From Inquilinus sp. Marseille-Q2685 (lineage in GTDB: Bacteria > Pseudomonadota > Alphaproteobacteria > DSM-16000 > Inquilinaceae), in NCBI RefSeq assembly GCF_916619195.1, contig NZ_CAKAKL010000006.1, positions 124,001 to 188,000 of the forward strand: a stretch of 64,000 bases of DNA, written 5' to 3'. The number at the start of each line of letters is the position of its first letter. Positions within the stretch are counted from its first letter, which is position 1. The position numbers and the translations under genes are program-made. Shown here piece by piece: positions 1 through 8,482 of the stretch. Under the pieces are notes generated by a model. The model ran no database searches. It was not told where the DNA came from and saw only the letters and a program-made list of their open reading frames with translations.

Positions 1-393
1 CTCGCCGCCCGCCACGGCCTGCCGGCACTCGGCGCCCGGCTGGTCCCGGATGCTTCGGACGCGGCGCGCCTGCGCGGCCGCAAGGTCCTGGCCTTCGCCG
101 GCATCGGCCGGCCGGAGAAGTTCTTCGCCACGCTGGCGGAGCTGGGGGCCGAGATCGCCGGCGCCGTGCCCTTCCCCGACCACCACGCCTACACGCCGGA
201 CGAGGTGATGCGCCTGGCCGAGACGGCGCAGGAGCGCGGCGCGGTGCCGGTGACGACGGAGAAGGACCGGGTCCGCCTGCCGCCCGAGGCCCGGCCGATG
301 GTCGAGGCGCTGCGCGTCGACCTGGCCTGGGACGACCCGGTCGCGGTCGACGCGGTGCTGGAGCCGGTGGTACGGCGGGCGCTCCGCGGCTGA
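1..393 (+). CDS. lpxK: Tetraacyldisaccharide 4'-kinase, C-terminal part
   Basis: This is the 3' end (130 codons) of lpxK; the start lies before the window. LpxK phosphorylates the 4' position of the lipid A disaccharide at the inner membrane, the sixth step of lipid A synthesis. The frame is open from base 1 and contains the family's C-terminal signature: VLAFAGIGRPEKFF followed by FPDHHAYT, then a TTEKDRVRLP segment matching the conserved TEKD(A/R)VKL motif. It ends at a TGA at 391-393. The next gene is convergent, 5 bases away. Seen: the motifs and the open frame. Inferred: a complete gene upstream. Confidence 0.93.
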   Translation, partial: LAARHGLPALGARLVPDASDAARLRGRKVLAFAGIGRPEKFFATLAELGAEIAGAVPFPDHHAYTPDEVMRLAETAQERGAVPVTTEKDRVRLPPEARPMVEALRVDLAWDDPVAVDAVLEPVVRRALRG

Positions 394-398
394 CCCGT

Positions 399-1007
399 CT
401 ACCGCGACGACAGAATCAGGTGCAGGCCGAGCGCGCCGAGGACGCTGCCGACGACGCGGTCCAGCCATCGCCGCAACCCCCGGTACCACGACTGGATCGG
501 CCCCGATGAGAACATGGCGGCAAGCACGCTGTACCACACCAGGGCGTCGACCAGGATGACCCCGACGGCCGCCGCCCGCATCCAGGCCGGGCTGCCGGGC
601 GGGATCAGCGCGGCGAAGGTGCCGCCGAAGAAGATCAGGCAATAAGGGTTCGACAGGTTCATCAGCAGCCCGGTGCGGAACGCCTGCGACGTCGAGAGCC
701 GGACGGCTCTCGGCATCGCGTGTCGCGGCCCCAGGATCATGGTCGCGCCGAGATACAGCAGATAGGCACCGCCCAGCAGCCGCAGGGTCTCCTGGAACCA
801 GCTCAGATAGCCGAGGAAGCCGAGGCCGATCGCGGCGGCCGTCGCCCACAGCACGGCACCGAGCGTCAGGCCGAGGCCGGCAGCGGCCCCGGCGGTCCGT
901 GACTGCGTCGCGGACACCTGGCTGATCAGCACGAAATTGGCGCCGGGAGTCAGGTTGCCGGCCAGATGAACCGCGGCGAGCGCGAGGAGCGGCGCGACAT
1001 CGACCAT
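399..1007 (-). CDS. LysE/RhtB family amino acid exporter
   Basis: A 202-residue membrane protein of the LysE/RhtB translocator family, which exports amino acids or their derivatives across the inner membrane. The N-terminal segment contains NLTPGANFVLISQ, the family's conserved PGPNF-type motif near residues 18-30. It is followed by about six hydrophobic helices and an NLSNPYCLIFFGG segment near residue 118, equivalent to the conserved NPK motif with Tyr in place of Lys. The length is typical of the family. Substrate cannot be told from the sequence. It stands alone on the minus strand, convergent with lpxK. Confidence 0.85.
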   Translation of the reverse strand: MVDVAPLLALAAVHLAGNLTPGANFVLISQVSATQSRTAGAAAGLGLTLGAVLWATAAAIGLGFLGYLSWFQETLRLLGGAYLLYLGATMILGPRHAMPRAVRLSTSQAFRTGLLMNLSNPYCLIFFGGTFAALIPPGSPAWMRAAAVGVILVDALVWYSVLAAMFSSGPIQSWYRGLRRWLDRVVGSVLGALGLHLILSSR

Positions 1008-1059
1008 GCCCGGCCAACGGCGCCGCCGTCGCAGGAGTTCCGGCGGCTTCCCGATCGGC

Positions 1060-1896
1060 TCAGCCGACGCTCGCCGGCGAGGCCGCGGGATGCGGCGTCC
1101 GGCGCGGCGCGCCCCAGGTCAGGGTCGAGACCATGGCGAGCTCCAGCTGCCCGTCGGACGCGAAGGGCCGCATCAGGTCCTCGAGCTCGCGGTCGAACTC
1201 CGCGGCCAGGGCCTCTCCCATCACCGCGCGGCTCCAGGTCGCGCGCGAATGCTGGCCCCGGATGAAGTCGGCGACGCTCTGCCGGACCGTGAACGGAAAT
1301 TCCCTGCGCCCGGCGATGTCCATCCAGGCCTCGTGGCGCCGGGCCTCCGCCGCGGCGCCCGCCGGATCGTACCGGCCGCCGAGCCGGGCGAGCCACCGCG
1401 CCAGGAACGCCGTCCAGGCGTCATCGCCGCAGGGGGCGGCGGCCGGCTCGTCGCCGGCGATCACGGCCAGGGTTCCGGTCCAGCCCGCGAGCTTCGGGAA
1501 CACCGCTTCGTGGTCGAGCCAGTGGATCGAGGTGCCGGCCGTGACCAGGTCGAAGCCGCGATCGGTCCGGTAGGCCTCGGCCGTCTCGCAGGTCCAGGCG
1601 ATGCCGCCGTGCCGGCCGGCATCCGCCGCCCGCCCCGCCTCGATCATCGCCGCGGACGGGTCGAGCGCCACCACCTCGGCGAAGTGATCGGCCAGGACGA
1701 TGGCGATCTTGCCCGGCCCGCAGCCCAGGTCCAGCGCCCGGCCCCGCCCCGCCACCTGCCCGAGCAGGAACGCGTACAGTGCCGGCGCATAGGGCGGCCG
1801 GGCGGCGTAGCAGCGGGCCACGTCGGCATCGTCGAAGGCCGAGGCCGTCGCCTTGCGCTCCGGCTGGCTGGTGGCGATCCGTCCGGGACGATGCAT
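1060..1896 (-). CDS. Class I SAM-dependent methyltransferase
   Basis: A 278-residue Rossmann-fold methyltransferase. Motif I is clear at residues 54-62 (ALDLGCGPG), followed by an acidic residue at the end of strand 2 (VVALDPS) that should bind the ribose of SAM. A SIHWLDHE segment near residue 130 is common in trans-aconitate methyltransferase-like proteins of the Methyltransf_11 group. The substrate is unknown. The gene lies 33 bases downstream of a second methyltransferase of similar length on the same strand, so the two look cotranscribed. They share the FHWLE/IHWLD motif and may be diverged tandem duplicates. Confidence 0.75.
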   Translation of the reverse strand: MHRPGRIATSQPERKATASAFDDADVARCYAARPPYAPALYAFLLGQVAGRGRALDLGCGPGKIAIVLADHFAEVVALDPSAAMIEAGRAADAGRHGGIAWTCETAEAYRTDRGFDLVTAGTSIHWLDHEAVFPKLAGWTGTLAVIAGDEPAAAPCGDDAWTAFLARWLARLGGRYDPAGAAAEARRHEAWMDIAGRREFPFTVRQSVADFIRGQHSRATWSRAVMGEALAAEFDRELEDLMRPFASDGQLELAMVSTLTWGAPRRTPHPAASPASVG

Positions 1897-1929
1897 GCGG
1901 CCTCCTCTGGTGGCGGCCGGCGCGGACCC

Positions 1930-2730
1930 TCAGGCCGCCCGGCGGGCGATATACAGGCTGGTCGTCATGTTGCGGACGACGCGGCCGCCGAACGTGTCGC
2001 GCGCGATCCGGCGCAGCTCGGCCAGCACGGCCTCGCGGTCGGCGCGGAGGCTGACGGTCGAATAGGTCGCGTAGAGCGCCGCCGCCTGGTCCTCGTCCAG
2101 CACCAGCGACCATGCGCTCATGATTGTGTCGACGATGTCGAACGCGCCGGTCCGCGTCAGCGCCGCCAGACGGGCCTCGCTGTCCAGGCCGAACGGGATG
2201 CCCCGCTCGCCGGCCGCGGGATTGTCCGGCCCCTTGAGAAGATCCCGGGTCGCGAGGTGGAAGGGGTCGGGCCGGCTGTCGTCGCCGAACACGTTCCAGA
2301 ACGCCGCCCACCAGCCGCCGGGGCGGAGCAGGCGCGCGATCTTGGCCAGGGCGGCCTCTTCCTCCAGCCAATGGAAGGCCGTGCCGCTGACGCCGAGGTC
2401 GAAGGCCTGGTCCTCGAGCTCCGCATCCTCGAAGGCGGAGACCAGCACCGTCAGGGCCGGGTCCGGATGGGTGGCCCGGAGGAATCCGGCGAGGCGGGGA
2501 TCCGGCTCGACCGCGATCAGCGGATCGGCGCCGGCCTCCAGCAGCCGGCGGGTCGCCTTGCCCGTCCCGGCGCCGATCTCGAAGGTCGCGGTCCCGGGGC
2601 CGAGGGCGCAGCGGGAGCGGAGCGTCCGGTACACCCAGTCCGGGTAATCGGGACGCGCCCGGTGATAGTTGGCCGGGTCCGCTCCGAAGGCTCGGCGCCC
2701 CGCGTCCCTGGGCATTCTCGGCGGCGGCAT
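1930..2730 (-). CDS. Class I SAM-dependent methyltransferase
   Basis: A 266-residue methyltransferase with SAM-binding motif I at residues 50-57 (FEIGAGTG), an acidic motif II (AVEPDPR) and a TAFHWLEEE segment corresponding to SIHWLDHE in the downstream neighbour. The N-terminal FGADPANYHRARPDYP stretch is typical of trans-aconitate/UbiE-like methyltransferases that begin with a Y-x-x-x-R-P motif. It is probably the first gene of a two-gene unit, with the promoter in the 146 bases shared with the divergent MFS gene. The substrate is not predictable. Confidence 0.75.
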   Translation of the reverse strand: MPPPRMPRDAGRRAFGADPANYHRARPDYPDWVYRTLRSRCALGPGTATFEIGAGTGKATRRLLEAGADPLIAVEPDPRLAGFLRATHPDPALTVLVSAFEDAELEDQAFDLGVSGTAFHWLEEEAALAKIARLLRPGGWWAAFWNVFGDDSRPDPFHLATRDLLKGPDNPAAGERGIPFGLDSEARLAALTRTGAFDIVDTIMSAWSLVLDEDQAAALYATYSTVSLRADREAVLAELRRIARDTFGGRVVRNMTTSLYIARRAA

Positions 2731-2876
2731 GATCTGACCTGTCCAGTGAGCCGGTCATCCGTCTCGGCCGTGAACGATGCTCGACGGTCCCTCGGCCGTC
2801 CACCCCCGCGTTGCCCGCCCGCGCTCGGCCGCCTACAACAGGCGTCTTTGCGGCGGGCGCGGCAGGGGGGACCGGC

Positions 2877-4058
2877 ATGGCGGAGGACAGGGTGGCGCGG
2901 GCGCCGTGGCTGGTGCTCGGGGCGGTGGTGGCCAGCACCGTGCTCGGCCTGCTGGGCACCGATCTGGTCCTGCCGGCCGTCCCCTCCCTGCCGGAGACGC
3001 TCGGCGGCGACCCGGCCCGGGCGCAGCTGGTCCTCGCCGCCTATGTGGCCGGCAGTTGCGGCGGCCTCCTGGCCTATGGCGCCCTCGGCGACCGCATCGC
3101 CACCCGCACCCTGTTCCTGGCCTCGCTGCTGGCCACCGCGGCCGTCTCTGCGGCCTGCGCGGCGGCGACGGATATCGGCGCCCTGATCGCGCTGCGGGCG
3201 CTGCAGGGCGCGGTCGCGTCCGGCCCGGCGGTGTTCGCGCCTGGGATCGTCCGGGCGCTGTTCGACGAGACCCGCGCCGTCCGGGCGCTGGGGCTGCTCG
3301 GCAGCATCGAGGCGCTGGCGCCGGCCCTGGCCCCGATCCTCGGCGCCTGGCTGCTGGCGCTGGGCGGCTGGCGGCTGTCCTTCGCGCTGATCGCGGCCGC
3401 CGCGCTGGCGCTGACGGCCATGATCGGGCCCTCGGGCCTGCTGCCGCAGGTGGCGCGGCGGCCGCGCGGCGGTTATGCCCGCCTGGTGGCCGACCCGGTG
3501 TTCCTGCGCTACGCCCTCAGCCAGGCCTTCGTCCTGGGCGGGCTGCTGACCTTCGTCTTCGGCATGCCGGCGGTGTTCGTGCACGCGCTGGGCGGCACCA
3601 TCGCCGATTTCATCGTCATGCAGGTCTGCGGCATCGCCAGCTTCATGCTGACCGCCAACCTCGCCGGCGGCCTGGTCGCCCGGCTGGGGGCGGAGCGGCT
3701 GATCGGCCTCGGCACCGGCGTCGCCGCGCTGGGCGCCGCGGCGACCCTGGCCTATGCGCTGCTGGGCGGCGCCGACCCCTGGCTGATCGCGGCGCTGTTC
3801 GTGCCGGTGAATGCCGGGCTCGGCCTGCGCGGCCCGCCGGGCTTCTTCCGCGCGGTGATGGCGGCGCGCGGCGACGACGCCCGCGGCTCCGCCCTGGTGG
3901 TGCTGGCGATCCTGGCCGCCGCGGCCGCCGGCACCGCCGCGGCCGCGCCGCTGATCGACCGCGGGCTGGCGCCTCTGGCGGCGATCGCCCTGGCCCTCCA
4001 CCTCCTGGCCGTGCTGTGCCTCGCGACCCTGCCGCGGCTGCGGGACGGGGAAGGCTGA
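2877..4058 (+). CDS. MFS transporter, Bcr/CflA drug-efflux type
   Basis: A 393-residue major facilitator with about twelve hydrophobic helices. The first helix carries LLGTDLVLPAVPSLPE, matching the TDLYLPALP motif of Bcr/CflA proton-coupled drug efflux proteins. The loop 2-3 motif A appears as GALGDRIATR, and the helix 5 region holds the PALAPILGAWLL antiporter-like motif C. I chose the ATG at 2877 because a GGCAGGGGGG purine run lies just before it and the protein then begins at the usual distance from helix 1; an in-frame start at 2811 would add a basic, GC-biased extension. Substrate unknown. Confidence 0.85.
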   Translation: MAEDRVARAPWLVLGAVVASTVLGLLGTDLVLPAVPSLPETLGGDPARAQLVLAAYVAGSCGGLLAYGALGDRIATRTLFLASLLATAAVSAACAAATDIGALIALRALQGAVASGPAVFAPGIVRALFDETRAVRALGLLGSIEALAPALAPILGAWLLALGGWRLSFALIAAAALALTAMIGPSGLLPQVARRPRGGYARLVADPVFLRYALSQAFVLGGLLTFVFGMPAVFVHALGGTIADFIVMQVCGIASFMLTANLAGGLVARLGAERLIGLGTGVAALGAAATLAYALLGGADPWLIAALFVPVNAGLGLRGPPGFFRAVMAARGDDARGSALVVLAILAAAAAGTAAAAPLIDRGLAPLAAIALALHLLAVLCLATLPRLRDGEG

Positions 4059-4183
4059 GGCGGCGCGCAGCCGCGGCAGCACTCCCGGACGGTCCGACCG
4101 CCCTGGCCGCCGGCTCGGCGGGCAGCGGAACGTGTTTCCGGCCGGCGCCATTGGCACCCTAGCGAACCCACTAGGAGACGGCC

Positions 4184-4690
4184 ATGACCGACGCCCGCGA
4201 ACACCTCGTGCACTGGCTTCGCGACGCCTATGCGATGGAGAGCCAGGCGGTCTCGCTCCTCGAGACCCAGGCCGGCCGCCTGGAGACCTACCCCGAGGCC
4301 CGCGCCAAGGTCGAGGCGCATCTGCAGGAGACCCACCGCCAGCGCGATGCTGTCGAGGAATGCCTCAACAAGCTGGGCTCCGACCCCTCCACCCTGAAGG
4401 ACCTGACACAGAAGACCATCGCCAACGTCCAGGGCCTGTTCCACGCCATGAGCGAGGACGAGGTGCTGAAGCACGCCCTCGGCGGCTACTCCTTCGAGCA
4501 GTTCGAGGCGGCGAGCTACCGCATGCTCGCGGCCGCCGCGCGCGAAGCCGGCGAGCCCGGCATCGCCGAGACCTGCGAGCGCATCCAGCGCGAGGAGGAG
4601 GCGATGGGCGACTGGCTGTGGGAGCGGATGCCGATGCTCACCCAGGATTATCTCGGCCGCTCGGAGGCCGGCGCCACCGCCAAGCGCTGA
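4184..4690 (+). CDS. DUF892 ferritin-like protein (YciE/YciF family)
   Basis: A 168-residue four-helix-bundle protein of the DUF892 family. The N-terminal LRDAYAMESQAVSLLE segment places the first Glu of the presumed di-metal site, and later helices carry HLQETHRQ, FEQFEAASYR and EREEEAMGDWL-type Glu/His positions. Family members are stress-induced (for example E. coli YciE/YciF) and bind di-iron in crystal structures; the biochemical role is not firmly known. An AGGAGA ribosome-binding site precedes the ATG. A manganese catalase gene begins 38 bases downstream, which suggests a joint oxidative or osmotic stress role. Confidence 0.85.
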   Translation: MTDAREHLVHWLRDAYAMESQAVSLLETQAGRLETYPEARAKVEAHLQETHRQRDAVEECLNKLGSDPSTLKDLTQKTIANVQGLFHAMSEDEVLKHALGGYSFEQFEAASYRMLAAAAREAGEPGIAETCERIQREEEAMGDWLWERMPMLTQDYLGRSEAGATAKR

Positions 4691-4728
4691 CGCCGGAGGA
4701 TCCTTACCTCTCACCCGAAAGGTGGTCC

Positions 4729-5772
4729 ATGTTCATCCATATCAAGCAGCTGCAGTTCAACGCCCGCGTCTCCGAGCCCGATCCCCGCTTCGCCAGGCTG
4801 CTGCTGGAGCAGTTCGGCGGCGGCAACGGCGAGCTGAAGGCGGCGATGCAGTACTTCGTCCAGGCCTATGCCGCGCGCAAGCCCTATCCCGACAAATACG
4901 ACCTGCTGATGGATATCGCGACGGAAGAGTTGTCGCATCTGGAGATCGTCGGCGCCACCATCACCATGCTGCTGAAGGGCGTGAACGGCGAGCTGAAGAA
5001 CGCGCTCGACGTCAGCGGCCTGCCCAGCCTGCGAGAAGGCGGCGGCACGGGCCGGGACGATCTGATCCACGAGGCCCTGGCGATGCCCCACTTCGCCACC
5101 CTCAGCGGCGGCGGCCCGCTGCTCGAGGACAGCCAGGGCAATCCCTGGAGCGGCGCCTATGTCAACGCCAATGGCGACCTGACGGTCGATCTCCGCTCCA
5201 ACATCGCGGCCGAATCCCGGGCCAAAATCGTCTACGAGTACCTGCTGAAGTTCACCGACGACCCTTATGTGCGCGAGACGCTGCGGTTCCTGATGACCCG
5301 CGAGATCACGCATTTCCGGCAGTTCGAGGCGGCGCTGGAGACCATCCAGCCGAACTATCCGCCGGGGATCCTGCAGGGCGATCCGCGCCATGTCGCGACC
5401 GCCTTCAACATGTCGCAGGGCGAGGATCAGCGCGGCCCGTGGAACGAGGGCGCCCAGGCGCCGTTCGGCCGCGACTGGCTCTACATCTCGGATCCGGTGG
5501 CCAATGTCGGGGTGACCCAGGGCGAAGCCCTGCACGGCGACCGCGACGTCGAGGACGGCGCCGACGGAGACAAGGTCGAGAAGAAGCTGAGCCGGCAGCG
5601 GAGCGGCGAGGTCTCGGCCGCCGAAGGAGAGCCCGGCGATCCGTGGACAGGCTATGACGACGTCCCGCACCCGCTGTCCTGGGACCCTTCGGACAAGGCG
5701 GCCCCGTCCGGCGGCGGGAAGGCGCGCAGCAGGAAGAACGGGCATTCGGGCCGGGCCGGCCGGACCCATTGA
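4729..5772 (+). CDS. Manganese catalase (non-haem)
   Basis: A 347-residue dimanganese catalase that dismutates hydrogen peroxide. The expected ligands are recognisable: Glu35, Glu67 and His70 in EELSH, Glu162 in NIAAES, and His195 in REITH. The Glu162-His195 spacing equals the 33-residue gap in the Lactobacillus plantarum enzyme. The C-terminal third after about residue 270 is polar and low-complexity, typical of the family tail. The start at 4729 gives the usual MF-IHIK-type N-terminus; the open frame extends further upstream but runs through the DUF892 gene. It lies 38 bases after that gene and is probably cotranscribed. Confidence 0.93.
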   Translation: MFIHIKQLQFNARVSEPDPRFARLLLEQFGGGNGELKAAMQYFVQAYAARKPYPDKYDLLMDIATEELSHLEIVGATITMLLKGVNGELKNALDVSGLPSLREGGGTGRDDLIHEALAMPHFATLSGGGPLLEDSQGNPWSGAYVNANGDLTVDLRSNIAAESRAKIVYEYLLKFTDDPYVRETLRFLMTREITHFRQFEAALETIQPNYPPGILQGDPRHVATAFNMSQGEDQRGPWNEGAQAPFGRDWLYISDPVANVGVTQGEALHGDRDVEDGADGDKVEKKLSRQRSGEVSAAEGEPGDPWTGYDDVPHPLSWDPSDKAAPSGGGKARSRKNGHSGRAGRTH

Positions 5773-5899
5773 TCACCGATCGGTCGGCGATGGGCCGCCC
5801 TATGCGTCGGCGTCCGTCTCGGCCGCAGGACGCATCGTCAGGGCAGGATGGGTTTCGACCGGATCGGGTCATCCCATCGGATCAAGGCAACGGCCGGCG

Positions 5900-6355
5900 T
5901 CAGGCGGGCTGCCCGGCCGCCGGGCGGCCGGAGGAGGCGAGATCCGCCGCGACCCGGGCGATCAGCTCTCTCAGCCTCCGGTTCCGGATGGCGCCTCGGG
6001 CGTCGTCGACCGTGAACCAGCGGACCGCGCGCTCGCCCCGTTCCGGAAACCGCTCCACGCGCCGTTCCACCGTCATGACATAGACGGCCACCCGGCAGCG
6101 GAACTGGCGCCGCGCCTTGCGCTTGCGATGCCGGTAGTGGCCACGGGACCGGCCCTCGATCTCGCCGATGGCGCCGGCCTCCTCGAACGCCTCGCGGGCG
6201 GCGGCATGGTGCGGGGCTAGGCGTTTCATCGGATTGCCCTTGGGGATGATCCACTTCCGCGACCGGCGGCTGGTGATCAGGAGGACCTGGAGGATGCCGT
6301 CCTCATCGAAACGGACGGGAAGCGCGCCGACCTGCGGCCTGATGGTCACCCCCAT
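5900..6355 (-). CDS. NUDIX hydrolase, diphosphoinositol-polyphosphate-hydrolase-like
   Basis: A 151-residue single-domain NUDIX protein. The segment KWIIPKGNPMK followed by AAREAFEEAGA is the NUDIX box; the first Glu of the G-x5-E pattern is replaced by Leu, while the metal-binding REAFEEAG core is intact. The IPKG-type lead-in is common in bacterial relatives of diphosphoinositol polyphosphate phosphohydrolases, but bacterial substrates are generally unknown. I chose the ATG at 6355, which puts strand 1 at residue 5; longer in-frame starts add an Arg/Pro-rich leader. A perfect 14-bp palindrome lies 20 bases upstream. Confidence 0.82.
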   Translation of the reverse strand: MGVTIRPQVGALPVRFDEDGILQVLLITSRRSRKWIIPKGNPMKRLAPHHAAAREAFEEAGAIGEIEGRSRGHYRHRKRKARRQFRCRVAVYVMTVERRVERFPERGERAVRWFTVDDARGAIRNRRLRELIARVAADLASSGRPAAGQPA

Positions 6356-6374
6356 GGATCCGTCCTTTCGTGGC

Positions 6375-6388
6375 TGTCCGATCGGACA
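6375..6388. promoter_or_regulatory. Perfect palindrome TGTCCGATCGGACA, candidate operator
   Basis: A 14-bp perfect palindrome sits 20 bases upstream of the NUDIX start codon. The same GTCCGATCG half recurs as an inverted pair upstream of the exported 745-residue protein (24392-24400 and 24421-24429). No regulator can be assigned. Confidence 0.35.
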
Positions 6389-6500
6389 ACACCCCGGACG
6401 GCCGGGCGGTTCGAACCGGGCGCGTCGGCTCGACGCTGGGGGCCGACATGCGCGCCGCCCCATGGCTTCGCGACACGGACGGCCGTCTACGGTATTCGTC

Positions 6501-6752
6501 CTAGTCCTGCCAGAAGGGCTTGGCGATCTCCGCCTCGACCTGGCGTTTCGTCAGGCCGATATCGTCGATCAGATAGGGGTTGGCCTTCGCCATTTCCGCC
6601 AGCTTCCTGCGCAGGCGGATCCGCTCGCGCCAGGTCGCGATCAGGCTTCGCAGGGCCGCCAGGCCGGCGGGCCGCCGCGACGTTTCCGCCGGCCCGACGG
6701 TCGTTCCTGGCCATGTCGCCCGATGCTGGGCAGACCCGAGGATATCGTTCAT
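6501..6752 (-). CDS. DUF1127 domain protein (YjiS-like)
   Basis: An 83-residue protein whose last 50 residues form the DUF1127 domain: an arginine-rich helix (WRERIRLRRKLAEMAK) followed by PYLIDDIGLTKRQVEAEI and a terminal KPFWQD. This matches the DIGL-(T/S)-(R/K) and PFW signatures. Such small proteins are abundant in alphaproteobacteria and in some species affect RNA turnover and phosphate or carbon metabolism. The ATG at 6752 is preferred because GAGG lies seven bases before it. The gene is divergent from the winged-helix/TPR protein. Confidence 0.85.
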   Translation of the reverse strand: MNDILGSAQHRATWPGTTVGPAETSRRPAGLAALRSLIATWRERIRLRRKLAEMAKANPYLIDDIGLTKRQVEAEIAKPFWQD

Positions 6753-6889
6753 CGCAACCTCCATATCGGCCGAGGGTCCGGGAACCCCCGATCTGCCGGA
6801 GGATGAATGCTGCCGGCGGCGGGCAGCGCCGTCCTTAAGCTCTCCCAAAACCTTCGCAAAAACTTCCAAACGGGCTACAGATCCGCCGC

Positions 6890-8398
6890 ATGCAGGGGTC
6901 GCGCTTCGCCTTCGGTCCGTTCGTGCTCGATCCGGGTGCGGGAACGCTCCTTCGGGACGGTGCCCCCGTCGCCATCGGCCACCGCGGGCTGAAGCTGCTG
7001 GCGGCGTTCGCCGGGCGGCCCGGCGAGATCCTGGGCAAGGCCGAGCTGATGGACGCGGCATGGCCGGGCACGGCGGTCGAGGAAGGCAACCTCACCGTCC
7101 AGATCACGCAGCTGCGGAAGCTGCTGGGTCCCGCCGCCGACGGCGGTGAATGGATCGTCACGGTTCCGCGCGTCGGCTACCGCTTCACGGGGGCCGTCGA
7201 GCGGCTCGGCGGCGCCGGGCGAGGCCCCTTGCCGCTGCCCGACAAGCCGTCGATCGCCGTGCTGCCCTTCGTCAGTGTCGGCAACGATCCGGAGCAGGAG
7301 TCCTTCGCGGACGGATTGACCGAAGACCTGATCACCGACCTGTCCCGGAACGCCGGCCTGTTCGTCATCGCCCGCAACTCGGTCTTTGCCTACAAGGGCA
7401 AGGCGATGGACGTACGCGGGATCGCCCGGGAGCTCGGCGTGCGCTACCTGCTGGAGGGCAGCGCAAGGCGCGCCGCGGGGCGCGTGCGCGTCAACGCGCA
7501 GCTGGTCGACGCGGTGAGCGGCGATCATCTCTGGGCGGAGCGCTTCGACCGCGGCCTGGACGACATCTTCGCCGTCCAGGACGAGGTCACGGGCAGGATC
7601 GTGGAGGCATTGCTCGGCCGGCTGCGCGCGACGCCGCCGCGCAAGCGGCCAAGGAACCTCGAGGCCTACAATCTCTGCGTGCGGGCGCGCAAGCTGATGG
7701 ATGATCAGCCGCAGACGGCGCGGGAAGCGCATCTGATGCTCACGCGCGCGGTCTCCCTGGATCCGGGATACGCCGAGCCCTATCGCTGGCTCGCCGTGAA
7801 CCACTGGATGGGGTGGGTGCATTCGGGCGGACCGACGGAATCGTCCCGCAGCACTGCCTTGGAGCTGGCGCACAAGGCCGTGGCGATCGACCCCGACGAT
7901 GCCGGCTGCCGCTGGGTCCTGGCCTATCTGCTGGCCTATGCACGCCGCTTCGCCGAGGCGGATGCGGAGTTCGCCAGGGCGATCGAGCTCGACCCGAACG
8001 AGGCCGACGCCTGGGCCGCCTTGTCCGACATCGCGATCCTGGCCGGGCGGGTCGAGGAGGGCCTCGAGCATATCCGCAAGGCGTTCCGGCTGAACCCGTT
8101 CCCGGCCGGCTGGTACTATCTGACGCTCGGCCAGGCGCAGTACGCGGCCGGCGACTACGACGCGGCGGTCGAGACGCTGCGCCGGGACGAGACCTATCGG
8201 ACGAGCTCGCGCCGTTTCCTGGCGGCCAGCCTGGCCCAGCTGGGCCGGCTCGACGAGGCGCGCGCGGAGGCCGAGCTGTTCCTGGTCGCCAACCCGCAAT
8301 TCACGATCCGGCACTGGGCCGAGTCAGAACCGTTCCGCGACGCCGCGACGCTCGAGCATTTCGTCGACGGCTTCCGCAAGGCCGGCCTTCCGGAGTGA
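6890..8398 (+). CDS. Winged-helix DNA-binding protein with TolB-like and TPR regions
   Basis: A 502-residue protein with three parts. Residues 1-105 form an OmpR/CadC-type winged helix (FGPFVLDPGAGTLLRDG and later NLTVQITQLRKLLG, VPRVGYRF). Residues 110-245 contain SIAVLPFVSVGNDPEQESFADGLTEDL, the domain found between DNA-binding or adenylate cyclase domains and TPRs in many alphaproteobacteria. Residues 255-500 are TPR-like repeats with AxAxxxxxxAIELDP units. There is no catalytic cyclase domain. It is probably a transcription regulator working through TPR-mediated protein contacts; its targets are unknown. It is divergent from the DUF1127 gene. Confidence 0.8.
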   Translation: MQGSRFAFGPFVLDPGAGTLLRDGAPVAIGHRGLKLLAAFAGRPGEILGKAELMDAAWPGTAVEEGNLTVQITQLRKLLGPAADGGEWIVTVPRVGYRFTGAVERLGGAGRGPLPLPDKPSIAVLPFVSVGNDPEQESFADGLTEDLITDLSRNAGLFVIARNSVFAYKGKAMDVRGIARELGVRYLLEGSARRAAGRVRVNAQLVDAVSGDHLWAERFDRGLDDIFAVQDEVTGRIVEALLGRLRATPPRKRPRNLEAYNLCVRARKLMDDQPQTAREAHLMLTRAVSLDPGYAEPYRWLAVNHWMGWVHSGGPTESSRSTALELAHKAVAIDPDDAGCRWVLAYLLAYARRFAEADAEFARAIELDPNEADAWAALSDIAILAGRVEEGLEHIRKAFRLNPFPAGWYYLTLGQAQYAAGDYDAAVETLRRDETYRTSSRRFLAASLAQLGRLDEARAEAELFLVANPQFTIRHWAESEPFRDAATLEHFVDGFRKAGLPE

Positions 8399-8447
8399 CG
8401 CGCCGGACGTCGAGCCGACAGGGATCGGCCGGTGATCGCTGGTTAAC

Positions 8448-8461
8448 GCAATGTTCATTGC
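8448..8461. promoter_or_regulatory. Palindrome GCAATG-TT-CATTGC
   Basis: Six-base perfect inverted arms separated by two bases lie 21 bases before the proposed ATG of the 286-residue hypothetical gene and 49 bases after the preceding stop codon. It could be an operator; no regulator is evident. Confidence 0.3.
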
Positions 8462-8482
8462 TTGACCGCCCGCATCTCGTTC

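Noticed and set aside
1006-3186. A 726-codon open frame on the plus strand opposite the two methyltransferases
   Set aside because: It is Arg/Gly/Ala/Pro-rich, matches no family, and lies antisense to genes with clear motifs. Long antisense frames are expected at this GC content.
6408-6425. A GGTTCGAACC segment like a tRNA T-arm
   Set aside because: No acceptor stem, D-arm or anticodon arm could be placed around it, so it is not a tRNA gene.
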